Notes: generated by a model from the letters alone, not told the origin. A DNA stretch of 64,000 nucleotides from Sutcliffiella horikoshii (GCA_001636495.1 KV440964.1:1318666-1382665), one strand, 5' to 3'; counted from the stretch's first letter, positions 17,817 through 26,488 are shown. Numbers and translations: made by a program.

Positions 17817-18976
17817 TATTTAGGTTCTGTAAGTTTATCTACTGCATTTGCTATGGCCCCATCACCAGTAACATTACACGCCGTACCGAAGCTGTCTTGC
17901 GCAAGATATAGGGCAATCATCAATGATACCATCGTGGAATCAAAGTCGAGCATGGTTTGTAGAAGTCCGATAGCTGCCATAACAGCCCCGCCAGGTACAC
18001 CAGGTGCAGCAATCATCGTCACACCAAGCATCATGATAAATGGCAGAACGATAAAGAAGGAATAATCCATGCCATTGATGAACATGATGGCCATCGCGCA
18101 GGAAACGATGGTGATCGTACTTCCCGATAAATGAATATTCGCTAGCAATGGAACGGTAAAGTCTGCCGTTTTCTCCCTGACTCCCATGTTCTTTGTGCGT
18201 TGAAGAGTCACAGGAATGGTAGAAGCGGATGATTGAGTCCCAAGAGCTGTAAAGTAGGCTGCCATCATGGACTTCAACATCGCAAACGGATTCTTTTTCG
18301 ATAAAGCACCGCTTGCAGAGTATTGTAATAGTAACATGGTAAAGTGTAAAAGAATGATAAGAACAAATACTTTAGCAAAAACACTGATAATTGTTTGCAC
18401 TTGTCCACCGTAAGTCATATTTGCAAATATCCCCAAGATATGAATAGGTAGGAGTGGAATGATCACTTTGGAAATGACAAGTTCAATGATACTTCTAAAC
18501 TCTATCATCGCTGTCTTTAATGTTTCCCCTTTAATTGCCGACATTCCAAGCCCTAGAGTAAAGGCGATAATTAGTGCAGTCATCACCTCGAATGGTGCAG
18601 GAATTTCAAGCTCTAGGAAGGGCTTCAGCAAAGCTTCCTCTGGATTGTCCATGGCACCTGAAAGGCTGGCGTTTTTCAGAAGTGTCGGATACAAGGAGCT
18701 TGCCACAAAGTAGGCCAACGCTCCTGCTGCAATAGTGGAAAGGTAGGCAATGGATGCAGTGATACCCAGAAACTTACCTGCTCCCTTTCCGATTTCTCCT
18801 ATTCCAGGTGCAATGAACGCAATGATGATAAGCGGTATTGCGAAACCTAAGAAGTTCCCGAAGACTTCATTAAATGTAACGAATATTTTTACAAACCATT
18901 CCGGGGCAAAGCTTCCTATTGCCACACCTAATAGAATGGCTACAATAATTCTTGGTAAAAGTCCGAATTTCCTCAT
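17816..18976 (-). CDS. Dicarboxylate/amino-acid:cation symporter (DAACS family)
   Basis: This 386-residue polytopic membrane protein is of the GltP/DctA/SstT superfamily. It has about eight helices, a serine-rich re-entrant loop (YFTALGTQSSASTIPVTLQ) and the substrate-binding segment MLGVTMIAAPGVPGG with the C-terminal LAQDSFGTACNVTGDGAIA. It imports dicarboxylates or amino acids with sodium or protons. The sequence does not settle the substrate. GGGAGG precedes the ATG on the minus strand. It is monocistronic. Confidence 0.88.
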   Translation of the reverse strand: MRKFGLLPRIIVAILLGVAIGSFAPEWFVKIFVTFNEVFGNFLGFAIPLIIIAFIAPGIGEIGKGAGKFLGITASIAYLSTIAAGALAYFVASSLYPTLLKNASLSGAMDNPEEALLKPFLELEIPAPFEVMTALIIAFTLGLGMSAIKGETLKTAMIEFRSIIELVISKVIIPLLPIHILGIFANMTYGGQVQTIISVFAKVFVLIILLHFTMLLLQYSASGALSKKNPFAMLKSMMAAYFTALGTQSSASTIPVTLQRTKNMGVREKTADFTVPLLANIHLSGSTITIVSCAMAIMFINGMDYSFFIVLPFIMMLGVTMIAAPGVPGGAVMAAIGLLQTMLDFDSTMVSLMIALYLAQDSFGTACNVTGDGAIANAVDKLTEPK

Positions 18977-19251
18977 GGTGTCCTCCCTATAAATACATAT
19001 GTCTATACTATATTGAATATTGTACTATCTTACATAATCCTCTCGTAAAAAGAAAGATTAAAATGAACTTATTTTAAAAAACTTTTTTCCAAAACTCTTT
19101 TTTAAAAAAATTTAAACTGTACAAGTATAAAACGGTGCCAGATGGGCACACTACTACAGAAATTCACCATAGTTGCAGCAAATCTTGTAAGTCTTCACCC
19201 GTAACAAGTATGACTTTTCAAATGGAAGTTACTAGCAAAACCAAATAAGAC
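18977..19251. other. Intergenic region between the symporter and csp genes
   Basis: This A/T-rich stretch has no supported gene. A small hairpin, GGTGCC...GGGCAC, lies near 19134-19149. Nothing else was recognised. Confidence 0.5.
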
Positions 19252-19280
19252 TTGATTTTTTGATACATAACCTCTATGAT
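19252..19280 (+). promoter_or_regulatory. Sigma-A promoter of csp with long leader
   Basis: TTGATT (19252-19257) and TATGAT (19275-19280) are spaced 17 bp apart. The start of transcription would leave a 5' leader of about 120 nt before the csp start, which is typical of cold-shock mRNAs with structured, temperature-sensitive leaders. Confidence 0.7.
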
Positions 19281-19408
19281 TAAGTTAATTGTTTTTGTTC
19301 GGTAAGGCTGATAGAAGGAATTTACTTCAATGTTTTTCGTCTTGAAAGATTATGCAGAGCAAGAATGGTAATACAATTGTGGAGCAATCCACTGTAGGAG
19401 GAAACATT

Positions 19409-19606
19409 ATGTTAGAAGGTAAAGTAAAATGGTTCAACGCTGAAAAAGGTTTCGGTTTCATCGAAGTAGACGGACAAGACGATGTATTCGTTCACTTCTC
19501 CGCTATTCAAGGTGAAGGTTTCAAATCTTTAGAAGAAGGTCAAACAGTAACTTTCGAAATCGAGCAAGGCGCTCGTGGACCTCAAGCAACTAACGTTCAG
19601 AAGTAA
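19409..19606 (+). CDS. Cold-shock protein (CspA/CspB family)
   Basis: This 65-residue single-domain cold-shock protein has both RNA-binding motifs, KGFGFIEV and DVFVHFSAI, and the usual start [15 protein letters not shown]. It binds single-stranded nucleic acid and melts mRNA structure. The start ATG 19409 follows GGAGGAAAC, while the upstream in-frame ATG (19352) lies within the leader. It is monocistronic with promoter and terminator. Confidence 0.96.
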   Translation: MLEGKVKWFNAEKGFGFIEVDGQDDVFVHFSAIQGEGFKSLEEGQTVTFEIEQGARGPQATNVQK

Positions 19607-19621
19607 TTTTTGACGTTTGAT

Positions 19622-19652
19622 AAAAAGGCTCTCCATCTGGGGGGCCTTTTTT
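19622..19652 (+). terminator. csp terminator
   Basis: AAAAAGGC pairs with GGCCTTTTT around a loop rich in C and G, followed by a T-run. Confidence 0.85.
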
Positions 19653-19669
19653 GTGTTGTTTTTTGTATT

Positions 19670-19854
19670 GGCTGTTTTCATAAACTTTGTTGCTTTTTCG
19701 TATTTTTAAACCCACCGTAACATTCCTTACTGTCGTGCTCTTTTCCCGGCTGTACAGAATAAACTACATGCCTGTCTTAGAGTAGATAAGCTGTAAAAAG
19801 TCCAATTGCCGACTTTTTACTAGTGAATAGCAACAATCTTTGAGAAAAGAGCCT
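19670..19854 (+). mobile_element. MITE-like element family B, copy 2
   Basis: It is about 85% identical by eye to 7042-7226 over its full length, starting GGCTGTTTTCATAAACTTTG and ending TTTGAGAAAAGAGCC. The internal AAAAAGTCCAATTGCCGACT is fully conserved. It has no coding capacity. It lies between the csp terminator and the likely pha promoter. Confidence 0.78.
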
Positions 19855-19884
19855 TTGTCTTACACTACAATTCTTATCTATAAT
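19855..19884 (+). promoter_or_regulatory. Possible promoter of the pha operon
   Basis: TTGTCT (19855-19860) and TATAAT (19879-19884) are spaced 18 bp apart. The -35 hexamer begins at the first base after MITE copy B2, so the element's insertion may have set the upstream context of this promoter. Confidence 0.5.
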
Positions 19885-20008
19885 TTCCACCTCCACTATT
19901 TCATCAATTTACACACCCCTTTAAGGATTTCCTACTATACTATATGGAATCTATTAAATGTTACTAGATTTACACCGGAAAGAAGCCAACAATAGAGGGG
20001 GAAAGAAT

Positions 20009-20785
20009 ATGGAAGTTAGGGACTTATTCAATTTGGAAAATAAAACAGCCATTGTGACAGGTGGAGGCAAAGGGCTTGGTGCCCAGATAGCGACGGCACT
20101 TGCTGAGGCAGGTGCGAATGTTATCGTTTGCTCGCGCGATCTTGTCTCCTGCCAAAAAGTAAGCGAGGAGTTGAAACAGAAGGGCGTAAAGTCGTTGGCA
20201 TTTGCCTGCGATGTAACAAAAGAAGAAGAGATACAACATGTAATTGATGAAACAGTAAAACAGTTCGGGTCATTGGACATTCTGATAAACAATAGTGGGA
20301 CATCGTGGATGGCACCGACATTGGACTTGCCGGCCGACAAGTGGGATAAAGTGATGAACGTGAATCTTAAGGGATTATTTTTGTTCAGCCAAAAGGCTGC
20401 AAGAGTCATGGTGAAACAAGGTAGTGGAAAAATTGTAAATATCGCCTCTGTTTCAGGGCTTGGAGGTACAGACCCAAGTTTAATGGATACGATTGCTTAC
20501 AATACGAGCAAAGGGGGAGTCATTACCTTTACAAAAGACCTTGCGGTAAAACTTGCTCCTCATAATATACAAGTGAATGCTATAGCTCCAGGAATGTTCC
20601 CGACAAAGATCACCAAAAGCATTCTCGAACACTCAGCCCCAGCATTAAAAGGGCAGATTCCTGCAAAACGCTTTGGAGGAGAACACGACCTGAAAGGTGC
20701 TGCTGTATTCTTATCCTCACGGGCATCTGATTACTGCATTGGTCACATTTTAGTAGTAGATGGAGGAATGACCTCCTTAATTTAA
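20009..20785 (+). CDS. SDR-family reductase, probably acetoacetyl-CoA reductase-like
   Basis: This 258-residue short-chain dehydrogenase has the cofactor motif TGGGKGLG, the NNSG strand (ILINNSGTSW), a catalytic Ser in IASVSGLGG and YNTSK. GGGGG precedes ATG 20009; the longer frame (19958) has no site. Its position 65 bp before phaR-phaC suggests it makes the 3-hydroxyacyl-CoA used for polyhydroxyalkanoate. By sequence alone it could also be a gluconate or other sugar/acyl reductase, so the role is inferred from context. Confidence 0.72.
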   Translation: MEVRDLFNLENKTAIVTGGGKGLGAQIATALAEAGANVIVCSRDLVSCQKVSEELKQKGVKSLAFACDVTKEEEIQHVIDETVKQFGSLDILINNSGTSWMAPTLDLPADKWDKVMNVNLKGLFLFSQKAARVMVKQGSGKIVNIASVSGLGGTDPSLMDTIAYNTSKGGVITFTKDLAVKLAPHNIQVNAIAPGMFPTKITKSILEHSAPALKGQIPAKRFGGEHDLKGAAVFLSSRASDYCIGHILVVDGGMTSLI

Positions 20786-20850
20786 ACATACGTACAAGTA
20801 GCAAAAATATTTATAACAACGATTGATTAAGATGAAAGGGTGAACCAACC

Positions 20851-21312
20851 ATGTTGGATTCAGGCGAAAAAAGTAAAGAAAGGAACAAACGATTTAAAGT
20901 CAAAGCGATACAAGTAGAAAACCAGTGGAATCGGGTGATAAAAGATGGACTCAACCGTGAGTCGATCTTTCGGGTTGTTGGGTTGGAAAGTGAGCTTAAA
21001 GCTGATAAATTACGCATGATTAGAGAACAGGTGGAAGTCCTATCATTAAAATATAACTTTCCTACTAAAAATGATGTAGCGAATATCGCTAAGTTGCTTA
21101 TTCAAATAGAAGATAAAATTGATCGTTTGGAAGAGCATATGCATGAGGCTAATTTCCAAACAGATCAATCGGAAGTACAGAGTCCATATCCCAAGAAAAA
21201 TATGGTAAAGGTAATAGTGGAGGACATGATGCAACGTCAAGCAATTGTATCCAAGGTCCCAGGAATTGATGCAAAAGTTGTTCGCCCTGATACTGGTGAG
21301 CATGATGGATGA
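20851..21312 (+). CDS. phaR: PHA synthase subunit PhaR-like protein
   Basis: This 153-residue highly charged, coiled-coil-rich soluble protein has heptad-like stretches (IAKLLIQIEDKIDRLEEHMH near residue 91-110). It is followed directly by phaC with an overlap of about 11 bases. Class IV PHA synthases consist of PhaC plus the small helical subunit PhaR, and this fits. Sequence similarity alone is modest, so the call rests partly on position. The ATG follows GAAAGGGTG. Confidence 0.75.
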   Translation: MLDSGEKSKERNKRFKVKAIQVENQWNRVIKDGLNRESIFRVVGLESELKADKLRMIREQVEVLSLKYNFPTKNDVANIAKLLIQIEDKIDRLEEHMHEANFQTDQSEVQSPYPKKNMVKVIVEDMMQRQAIVSKVPGIDAKVVRPDTGEHDG

Positions 21313-22342
21313 CTTTCAGTTAGAAACTTGGAAGAAAAAGATGGTCCACTATAATGAAACGCCATATAAGAATGGAGTAACACCTAGAGAATCCATTTGG
21401 AAAAAGAATAAAGCGACACTCTGGTATTACAAGGCTCCTGAAAAAAAATACAACATCCCCATATTCATCATCTACTCCTTGATCAACCAGCCCTTTATAT
21501 TAGATCTGCAAACTGGCGGCAGTACCGTTGAAGCACTTGTGCAAAAAGGGTTTGACGTCTATTTAATAGATTATGGCAAACCGGGAATGGAGGATAGGGA
21601 TATGACACTAAGTGATTATATTACCGAATACATTCAAGCGGGTATAAAAGTGGCAATAAAACACTCTAGAGCAGATGAGATGACCATAATGGGTTATTGC
21701 TTAGGAGGAACACTGGCAGCCATCTATGCCTCCATTGCGAAAGAACCGATAAAGAACCTTGTCCTGTTTGTTACACCAATCGACTTCCATACACCTGCAT
21801 ACTTTGACAAATGGGTCAAAGCTTTGCGACAAGGGGAAGTCAGTAAGTTTAGTTATGTGGAGGAACTGGGAATCATCCCTGCTTCACATGTAGAAACAGG
21901 AATAAGAATGGTCACCTCTCCTATATATTTCACTCCATACCTATCTCTTCTATTAAATCGCCAAGATAATGCATATGTGGATAAATGGCTGCGGTTTAAC
22001 ACATGGACAAAAGGGCATATTCCTTTAACAAGTGGAGTAGCTAAGCAGATAACCGAAGATCTGACTAAGGAAAACAAGGTAATAAGAGACCGTTTTGAAG
22101 TGAACGGCAAAAAGGCAAGGCTCTCCAATATAACTGCAAATCTATTGGTGGTTGGCACAGAAGGCGATCGTCTTGTTCCACTAGATCACATATTGCCGAT
22201 AATGGAAAAAGTATCAAGTGTGGATAAGCAAGTTCATATTCTTCAGGGTGGGCATACGGGAACTTCGGTGCATAATGGCAAGCTTCCAGACTATTTGGAG
22301 AGCTGGTTAGATGAACGCTCAAATTTAATAGAAAAGCTTTAA
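21302..22342 (+). CDS. phaC: Class IV poly(3-hydroxyalkanoate) synthase PhaC
   Basis: The 346-residue cytoplasmic polymerase has a lipase-like box GYCLGG with the catalytic cysteine (C133), an acid in VGTEGDRLVP and a histidine in LQGGHTGTSVH. This gives the full Cys-Asp-His triad. The size and the PhaR partner define class IV, which polymerises 3-hydroxyacyl-CoA into storage polyester on granules. Two adjacent ATGs (21302, 21305) lie inside the phaR end after GGTGAG. No phasin (phaP) or phaQ gene is next to it. Confidence 0.9.
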   Translation: MMDDFQLETWKKKMVHYNETPYKNGVTPRESIWKKNKATLWYYKAPEKKYNIPIFIIYSLINQPFILDLQTGGSTVEALVQKGFDVYLIDYGKPGMEDRDMTLSDYITEYIQAGIKVAIKHSRADEMTIMGYCLGGTLAAIYASIAKEPIKNLVLFVTPIDFHTPAYFDKWVKALRQGEVSKFSYVEELGIIPASHVETGIRMVTSPIYFTPYLSLLLNRQDNAYVDKWLRFNTWTKGHIPLTSGVAKQITEDLTKENKVIRDRFEVNGKKARLSNITANLLVVGTEGDRLVPLDHILPIMEKVSSVDKQVHILQGGHTGTSVHNGKLPDYLESWLDERSNLIEKL

Positions 22343-22350
22343 TAAACGCC

Positions 22351-22477
22351 GCTGTTGCTTTCCGCATAAGGCTTCGCTTTCCGCGGGGCGACCTTGAGCC
22401 TCCTCACAACGCTTGGGGGTCTCAAGATTGTCGCTACTCTCCCGCAGGAGTCTCCGCCTTTTGCTCCAAGCAACAGC
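22351..22477 (+). repeat. Palindromic repeat family A, copy 4
   Basis: It starts GCTGTTGCTTTCCGC and ends GCTCCAAGCAACAGC; both arms share the change GATT to GCTT and its complement. It begins 9 bp after the phaC stop. The matching change in both arms suggests selection for pairing. Confidence 0.85.
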
Positions 22478-22544
22478 TAGAAACTAGCTCATTATCGACA
22501 GTTAACTTTAACAGAGCTAATAGAAAAAAAGTAGAGGAGGGGTA

Positions 22545-22661
22545 ATGGTGGTTTATTTATATCAGCATACAAAAATAGATTTGGATCCGTATGTAGAGTA
22601 TATGGGCATAGGAGCATGCGTCTTTAAAATGTTCCTGACCTATCTAAAAGAGGAACAATAG
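22545..22661 (+). CDS. 38-residue small protein
   Basis: The ORF MVVYLYQHTKIDLDPYVEYM continues for 18 more residues, including one Cys and a hydrophobic GIGACVFKMFLTYL stretch. It is supported by a near-perfect site GAGGAGGGG 4 bases before the ATG. Its stop is followed directly by a strong terminator. I do not recognise it. Confidence 0.6.
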   Translation: MVVYLYQHTKIDLDPYVEYMGIGACVFKMFLTYLKEEQ

Positions 22662-22690
22662 AGGAGCTTTCTAGCTTCTCTATTGTTTTT
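22654..22690 (+). terminator. Terminator after the 38-residue ORF
   Basis: The stem AACAATAGAGGAGCT/AGCTTCTCTATTGTT has one mismatch and a 4-base loop, followed by a T-run. It overlaps the ORF stop. Confidence 0.88.
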
Positions 22691-22852
22691 ACTTTCCGAA
22701 ATATTACTGGATACCAAGGTAAATAATGTTAAGTAAGACGTGGAGAAACATTATTTCAGTAAAAGAGTGGGAGTTTTTCATTCTATAATTAAAAAGTAGA
22801 AAAAAGCTTTTGAAATAAGGGTTTAATGGTGTGAATGGAGGGGAAATGCTAC

Positions 22853-22930
22853 GTGAAAAGTGTGAATTTGAGTGGTTGTTCAATAGTGTTTAGATGTAAA
22901 ATATCAAAGCATACATATGAAATCAATGAA
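22853..22930 (+). CDS. Possible 25-residue peptide upstream of the sensor kinase
   Basis: A GTG-initiated ORF (MKSVNLSGCSIVFRC then ten more residues) sits 9 bases after GGAGGGG. The same site could also drive a 15-codon ORF from the ATG at 22846. The rest of 22691-23078 has no recognisable gene. Support is only the ribosome binding site, so this may be a leader peptide or nothing. Confidence 0.3.
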
Positions 22931-23078
22931 ACAAGCGGTTCAAATAATTGATTATAAAAGCTATAATGCATATAGCACAAGGTTTAATGTGCAATTTTAT
23001 GGTAATTTTTTTCAAGGCATGTAGAGCTACGTAACACACACCTTTTACTTTTTTACTGAGATAAGTCATGCGGGGAGG

Positions 23079-25088
23079 TTGAAGATAATCGGTATTAATA
23101 GTTTGTCCACCTTCAATAGTGATTCTGAAACACAACTAGATGCATCCAAGGGATTTATCCTGTTTGATTCTGATCTGAAAGTCAGTTCCATTGATGATGG
23201 TGCCAGAGAAATACTGGGACTAACCAATCAAATAGCAATAGGACGCCTCCTTCCCAATCTATTAGAAAAAGATGCATTCAAGATATTGCTTAATTATATA
23301 TACAGTGTAATACAAGGAGATCTATTTGTACAACAGGATATTAAAATTTCCGATAAACCGATCCAATGGTATAAGACTATCATTTACCCTGTTGATAACA
23401 GACACTATTCTATGCTGTTAGTGGATATCAATCAGCAAAAAAGGCTGGAAGAAAAGCTTCTACACAACAACAATAAGCTAGAAGTCCTTTATGATTCGGC
23501 TTCAAAACTGACTACTATGAAGAACCCTAAGGAATTGCTGGATTCGTTATTTAATAGGCTATCCCAAGTATTGGATCTTGATATCTATATTAATTATATT
23601 TGGGATAAAAAACAGGAACGGCTGGTATTGGCGAATTACCAAGGTATCTGTAATGAAAAGACCGAATACATGACCTTCATTGATAAAGGTTCTGCAGTTT
23701 GTGGAACTGTTGCACAAAATATGAAAAAAATGGTAGTGGAGAATGTTGATAACTGCCATAATAAAAAAGTTGACCTAATTCGCTCTTTAGGAATTAAAGC
23801 CTATGTGTGTGAGCCATTAATTTCATTTGGGGAACTCGTCGGTACGATTTCTTTCGGTTCTAAGAAACGCTCCACTTTTACATCAGAAGAACTTGATTTA
23901 ATACATTCCATTTGTCATCAAGTTACGATAGTACTGGATCGTATGACCAAGGTGAAAGAGTTAACTCAAAGTACAGAAACCTTAGAAGTGGCGAACCTGC
24001 ATCTTATGGAAAATGAAAGAAAGCTCCGAGATATCTTTGAAGGGGCACAAGTTGGAATCATCATTATCGATAATAGCGGGGAGATTATCGAGTTGAATCC
24101 TGCTGCCGGTTACATTTTGGGGGTTCAGAGTGAAAATCTTCATGGGGTGAAACTCAACAATTTTGTTAGTGAAGCGAATAAAGTTACCTTAAGGGAACAC
24201 TGGGAACATCTTCTTAAATACGGGAAAGCCCAAGACAATGAATACATAATTTTCAGACCGGATGGGTCAGAAAGAATTATCAGTTTTTCTGCATCAAAGA
24301 ATATTTATTATGGCCATCACCTAATAATATTTCATGATTTAACGCTACAAAAAAATATCCAAAACTCCCTCATTATAGAGAGAAATGAAGCGGAGAGAGC
24401 AAGTAAAACGAAAACTAATTTTCTGGCAATGATTGGCCATGAGTTAAGATCGCCTCTAAATTCGATAATAGGATACAGTCAAGTGCTCGAAGAAGACCAG
24501 AAGGATCCGCTGACAGATAAGCAAAAATCTAGGCTTGCAAAAATATTATCGTCTAGCAGACATCTTTTGCAATTGATTAACAATATTCTTGAGCTAATCA
24601 GAATCGATACTAAACCCGAAACAATCAAAGCTAATGTGAAGACGGTCCGTATAAAAAACGCCATATGGGATTGTTTACAGGCTGTTAGTAGTAATGCAAA
24701 CGACCATGGAGTATCTCTTCATATCGAGAAGGACGTGGAGGATATTACCATTGAAATTGATCCGATTCGCTTCCAACAGGTATTGGTCAACCTTCTGAAT
24801 AACGCTATCAAATACAATAAGGAAAATGGAACGGTCACCTTGTATTGGAGAGTGGACGGGAGCTATTTGGCCATTTTTGTAAAGGATACAGGTATTGGTA
24901 TCGCTCATGAACATCATGACAACATATTTGAGCCATTTTATCGCATCCATCATGCCGGATATAAAATTGAAGGTACAGGAATAGGCTTGACTCTTGTAAA
25001 ACAGAACGTTCTTGAAATGAAAGGGACGGTAGGCGTTTCAAGTATAGAGGGAACAGGGAGTACCTTTTGGATAAAGGTACCGATATAA
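23079..25088 (+). CDS. Cytosolic PAS-GAF-PAS sensor histidine kinase
   Basis: This protein of about 669 residues has no membrane helix. The order is PAS (residues about 20-120), GAF (about 145-290, KPKELLDSLF-like start then CEPLISFGELVGTISF), a second PAS (about 310-425), HisKA with MIGHELRSPLNSIIGY (H454) and HATPase with DTGIGIAHE and GTGIGLTLVK. The start is unclear: TTG 23079 touches the GGGGAGG site with no spacing, while in-frame ATA/ATC/ATT codons sit at normal spacing. It pairs with the LytTR regulator 28 bases downstream. Confidence 0.88.
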   Translation: MKIIGINSLSTFNSDSETQLDASKGFILFDSDLKVSSIDDGAREILGLTNQIAIGRLLPNLLEKDAFKILLNYIYSVIQGDLFVQQDIKISDKPIQWYKTIIYPVDNRHYSMLLVDINQQKRLEEKLLHNNNKLEVLYDSASKLTTMKNPKELLDSLFNRLSQVLDLDIYINYIWDKKQERLVLANYQGICNEKTEYMTFIDKGSAVCGTVAQNMKKMVVENVDNCHNKKVDLIRSLGIKAYVCEPLISFGELVGTISFGSKKRSTFTSEELDLIHSICHQVTIVLDRMTKVKELTQSTETLEVANLHLMENERKLRDIFEGAQVGIIIIDNSGEIIELNPAAGYILGVQSENLHGVKLNNFVSEANKVTLREHWEHLLKYGKAQDNEYIIFRPDGSERIISFSASKNIYYGHHLIIFHDLTLQKNIQNSLIIERNEAERASKTKTNFLAMIGHELRSPLNSIIGYSQVLEEDQKDPLTDKQKSRLAKILSSSRHLLQLINNILELIRIDTKPETIKANVKTVRIKNAIWDCLQAVSSNANDHGVSLHIEKDVEDITIEIDPIRFQQVLVNLLNNAIKYNKENGTVTLYWRVDGSYLAIFVKDTGIGIAHEHHDNIFEPFYRIHHAGYKIEGTGIGLTLVKQNVLEMKGTVGVSSIEGTGSTFWIKVPI

Positions 25089-25116
25089 TACATCGAAAGA
25101 AAGGGGTTTTCTTCGA

Positions 25117-25854
25117 TTGAAACCAATAAATGTAGTAATTGTTGATGACAATCAGGATTCTCTTGAAATATTACAATTTTTTGTCAGCGAACTGAAGGAT
25201 TTTTCTATTGTTGATACTTGTAGAAGCGGAGAAGAATTGATTGATAGTGTAATGAAGAATAATGTGGAACTTGTTATTGCAGATATCAACATGCCTGAAA
25301 AAAACGGGCTGGAAGCAATAAAAGAATGTCTCGTGTTCTCACCAGAATTAAAATTCATTTTTGTAACAGGATATAATGAATTTGCTGTGGAGGCATTCGA
25401 TATTTCCGCAGTCGATTATATTGTGAAACCAATAGAGAAAGTCAGGCTGTATAAAGCGTTGGAGAGAGCCAAAGTCTACCTTCTTAACGAAGGGACGGAG
25501 GTAGAGGGGAACTCAGTTAACAAGAGACTTTCCGTACGTTCAAACAGCTCCTTCTACTATATTCCGTTTGAAGATATCATCTTTATTGAAAAGTCGGGCA
25601 AGAAGTGTATCATCTATACAACTAAACAGGCAGTTGAAACTTATGAAAACATCAGTGACATTTATAAGCAGCTAGATCGGAACTTTTATCGTACCCATCG
25701 CTCCTATATTGTTAATTTGCGTATGTTATCGCATATCACTCCTAAAAATGAAACATATTTCGCATATTTTACTAATCACGAAAAATATGCACATATATCC
25801 AAATTGAAAATAAATGAAGTGCAAGAACTCCTAGCTCAAATCACGAAACCGTAA
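25117..25854 (+). CDS. LytTR-family response regulator
   Basis: The 245-residue protein has a receiver domain (VVIVDDNQDSLEIL, phosphoacceptor D56 in IADINMPEKNG, K in DYIVKPIEK). A LytTR DNA-binding domain follows, from about residue 140 (FEDIIFIEKSGKKCIIYT, FYRTHRSYIVNLRML). The start is TTG after AAAGGGG. It is the second gene of a kinase-regulator operon. Pairing with a soluble HisKA kinase instead of a LytS or HPK10-type membrane kinase is unusual. Targets are unknown. Confidence 0.9.
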   Translation: MKPINVVIVDDNQDSLEILQFFVSELKDFSIVDTCRSGEELIDSVMKNNVELVIADINMPEKNGLEAIKECLVFSPELKFIFVTGYNEFAVEAFDISAVDYIVKPIEKVRLYKALERAKVYLLNEGTEVEGNSVNKRLSVRSNSSFYYIPFEDIIFIEKSGKKCIIYTTKQAVETYENISDIYKQLDRNFYRTHRSYIVNLRMLSHITPKNETYFAYFTNHEKYAHISKLKINEVQELLAQITKP

Positions 25855-25882
25855 GTTTATTTCGTGGTTTGAGTTTTTCTTT
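25835..25882 (+). terminator. Terminator of the kinase-regulator operon
   Basis: The stem CTCAAATCACGAAA/TTTCGTGGTTTGAG has one mismatch, followed by TTTTTCTTTT. It overlaps the regulator's stop codon. Confidence 0.88.
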
Positions 25883-26255
25883 TAAACGAAATTTTATGAG
25901 AGTGTTCTTATTTTTCATAATAATTCCATTATTGTTCTAAAATGCAGATTCTATGCAGGTGAAATGACAGTGTGGAGTACTGAAAAGCAAAAATATCCAG
26001 CTAAAAGGTCTAGAGAACATTGGACAAAGGCTAAAGATGTTCGTTAAAATATTTAATATAGAGAGAGTTTAATAGAATATCCAAGAATTGAATCCTTCAC
26101 TTCACATATAACAATTTGGAGATTTTTAAAAAGATGAGGTTATCTTATTTAAAATTTTCACAAGCATTGTAGTTTTTTATGAAAAGCTTTTTTGAAAATT
26201 TAATAAGGTACCCACTTCAACCACTTAAAATATCCGTTATATGGGAGGGGATAAA
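25883..26255. other. Intergenic region before sda
   Basis: These 373 A/T-rich bases have no supported gene. I looked for DnaA boxes (TTATCCACA type), which flank sda in B. subtilis, and saw none. Confidence 0.5.
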
Positions 26256-26393
26256 ATGGATTCACTTAGTGATGAATCTTTACTGGAAGTATATGAAGTA
26301 GCAAGAATAAATGATTTAAATGATGAATTTATAAAATTGATATTGGATGAATTAAAGAGAAGGAATGTTGAATTACCTGTCTCTCAAACATAG
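26256..26393 (+). CDS. sda: Sda-like sporulation histidine kinase inhibitor
   Basis: This 45-residue ORF was too short for routine ORF lists. It reads LSDESLLEVYEVARINDLND then EFIKLILDELKRR, which matches the Sda helical hairpin (LSDELLIESY... FIELIENEIKRR in B. subtilis). Sda binds the dimerisation domain of sporulation kinases such as KinA and blocks autophosphorylation. GGGAGGGG precedes the ATG and a terminator follows. It lies 400 bp after a soluble PAS kinase, which raises the question of what its target is. Confidence 0.85.
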   Translation: MDSLSDESLLEVYEVARINDLNDEFIKLILDELKRRNVELPVSQT

Positions 26394-26413
26394 AGAAAAT
26401 AACCATTCACCAT

Positions 26414-26446
26414 AAAAGATGTGAGCGAAAAGCCGGCATCTTTTTT
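26414..26446 (+). terminator. sda terminator
   Basis: The stem AAAAGATG/CATCTTTT has a 15-base loop, with a continuing T-run. Confidence 0.75.
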
Positions 26447-26488
26447 CTGCATGAAAATATCCTTGCACCCAGAAAGGGGTCACATACT

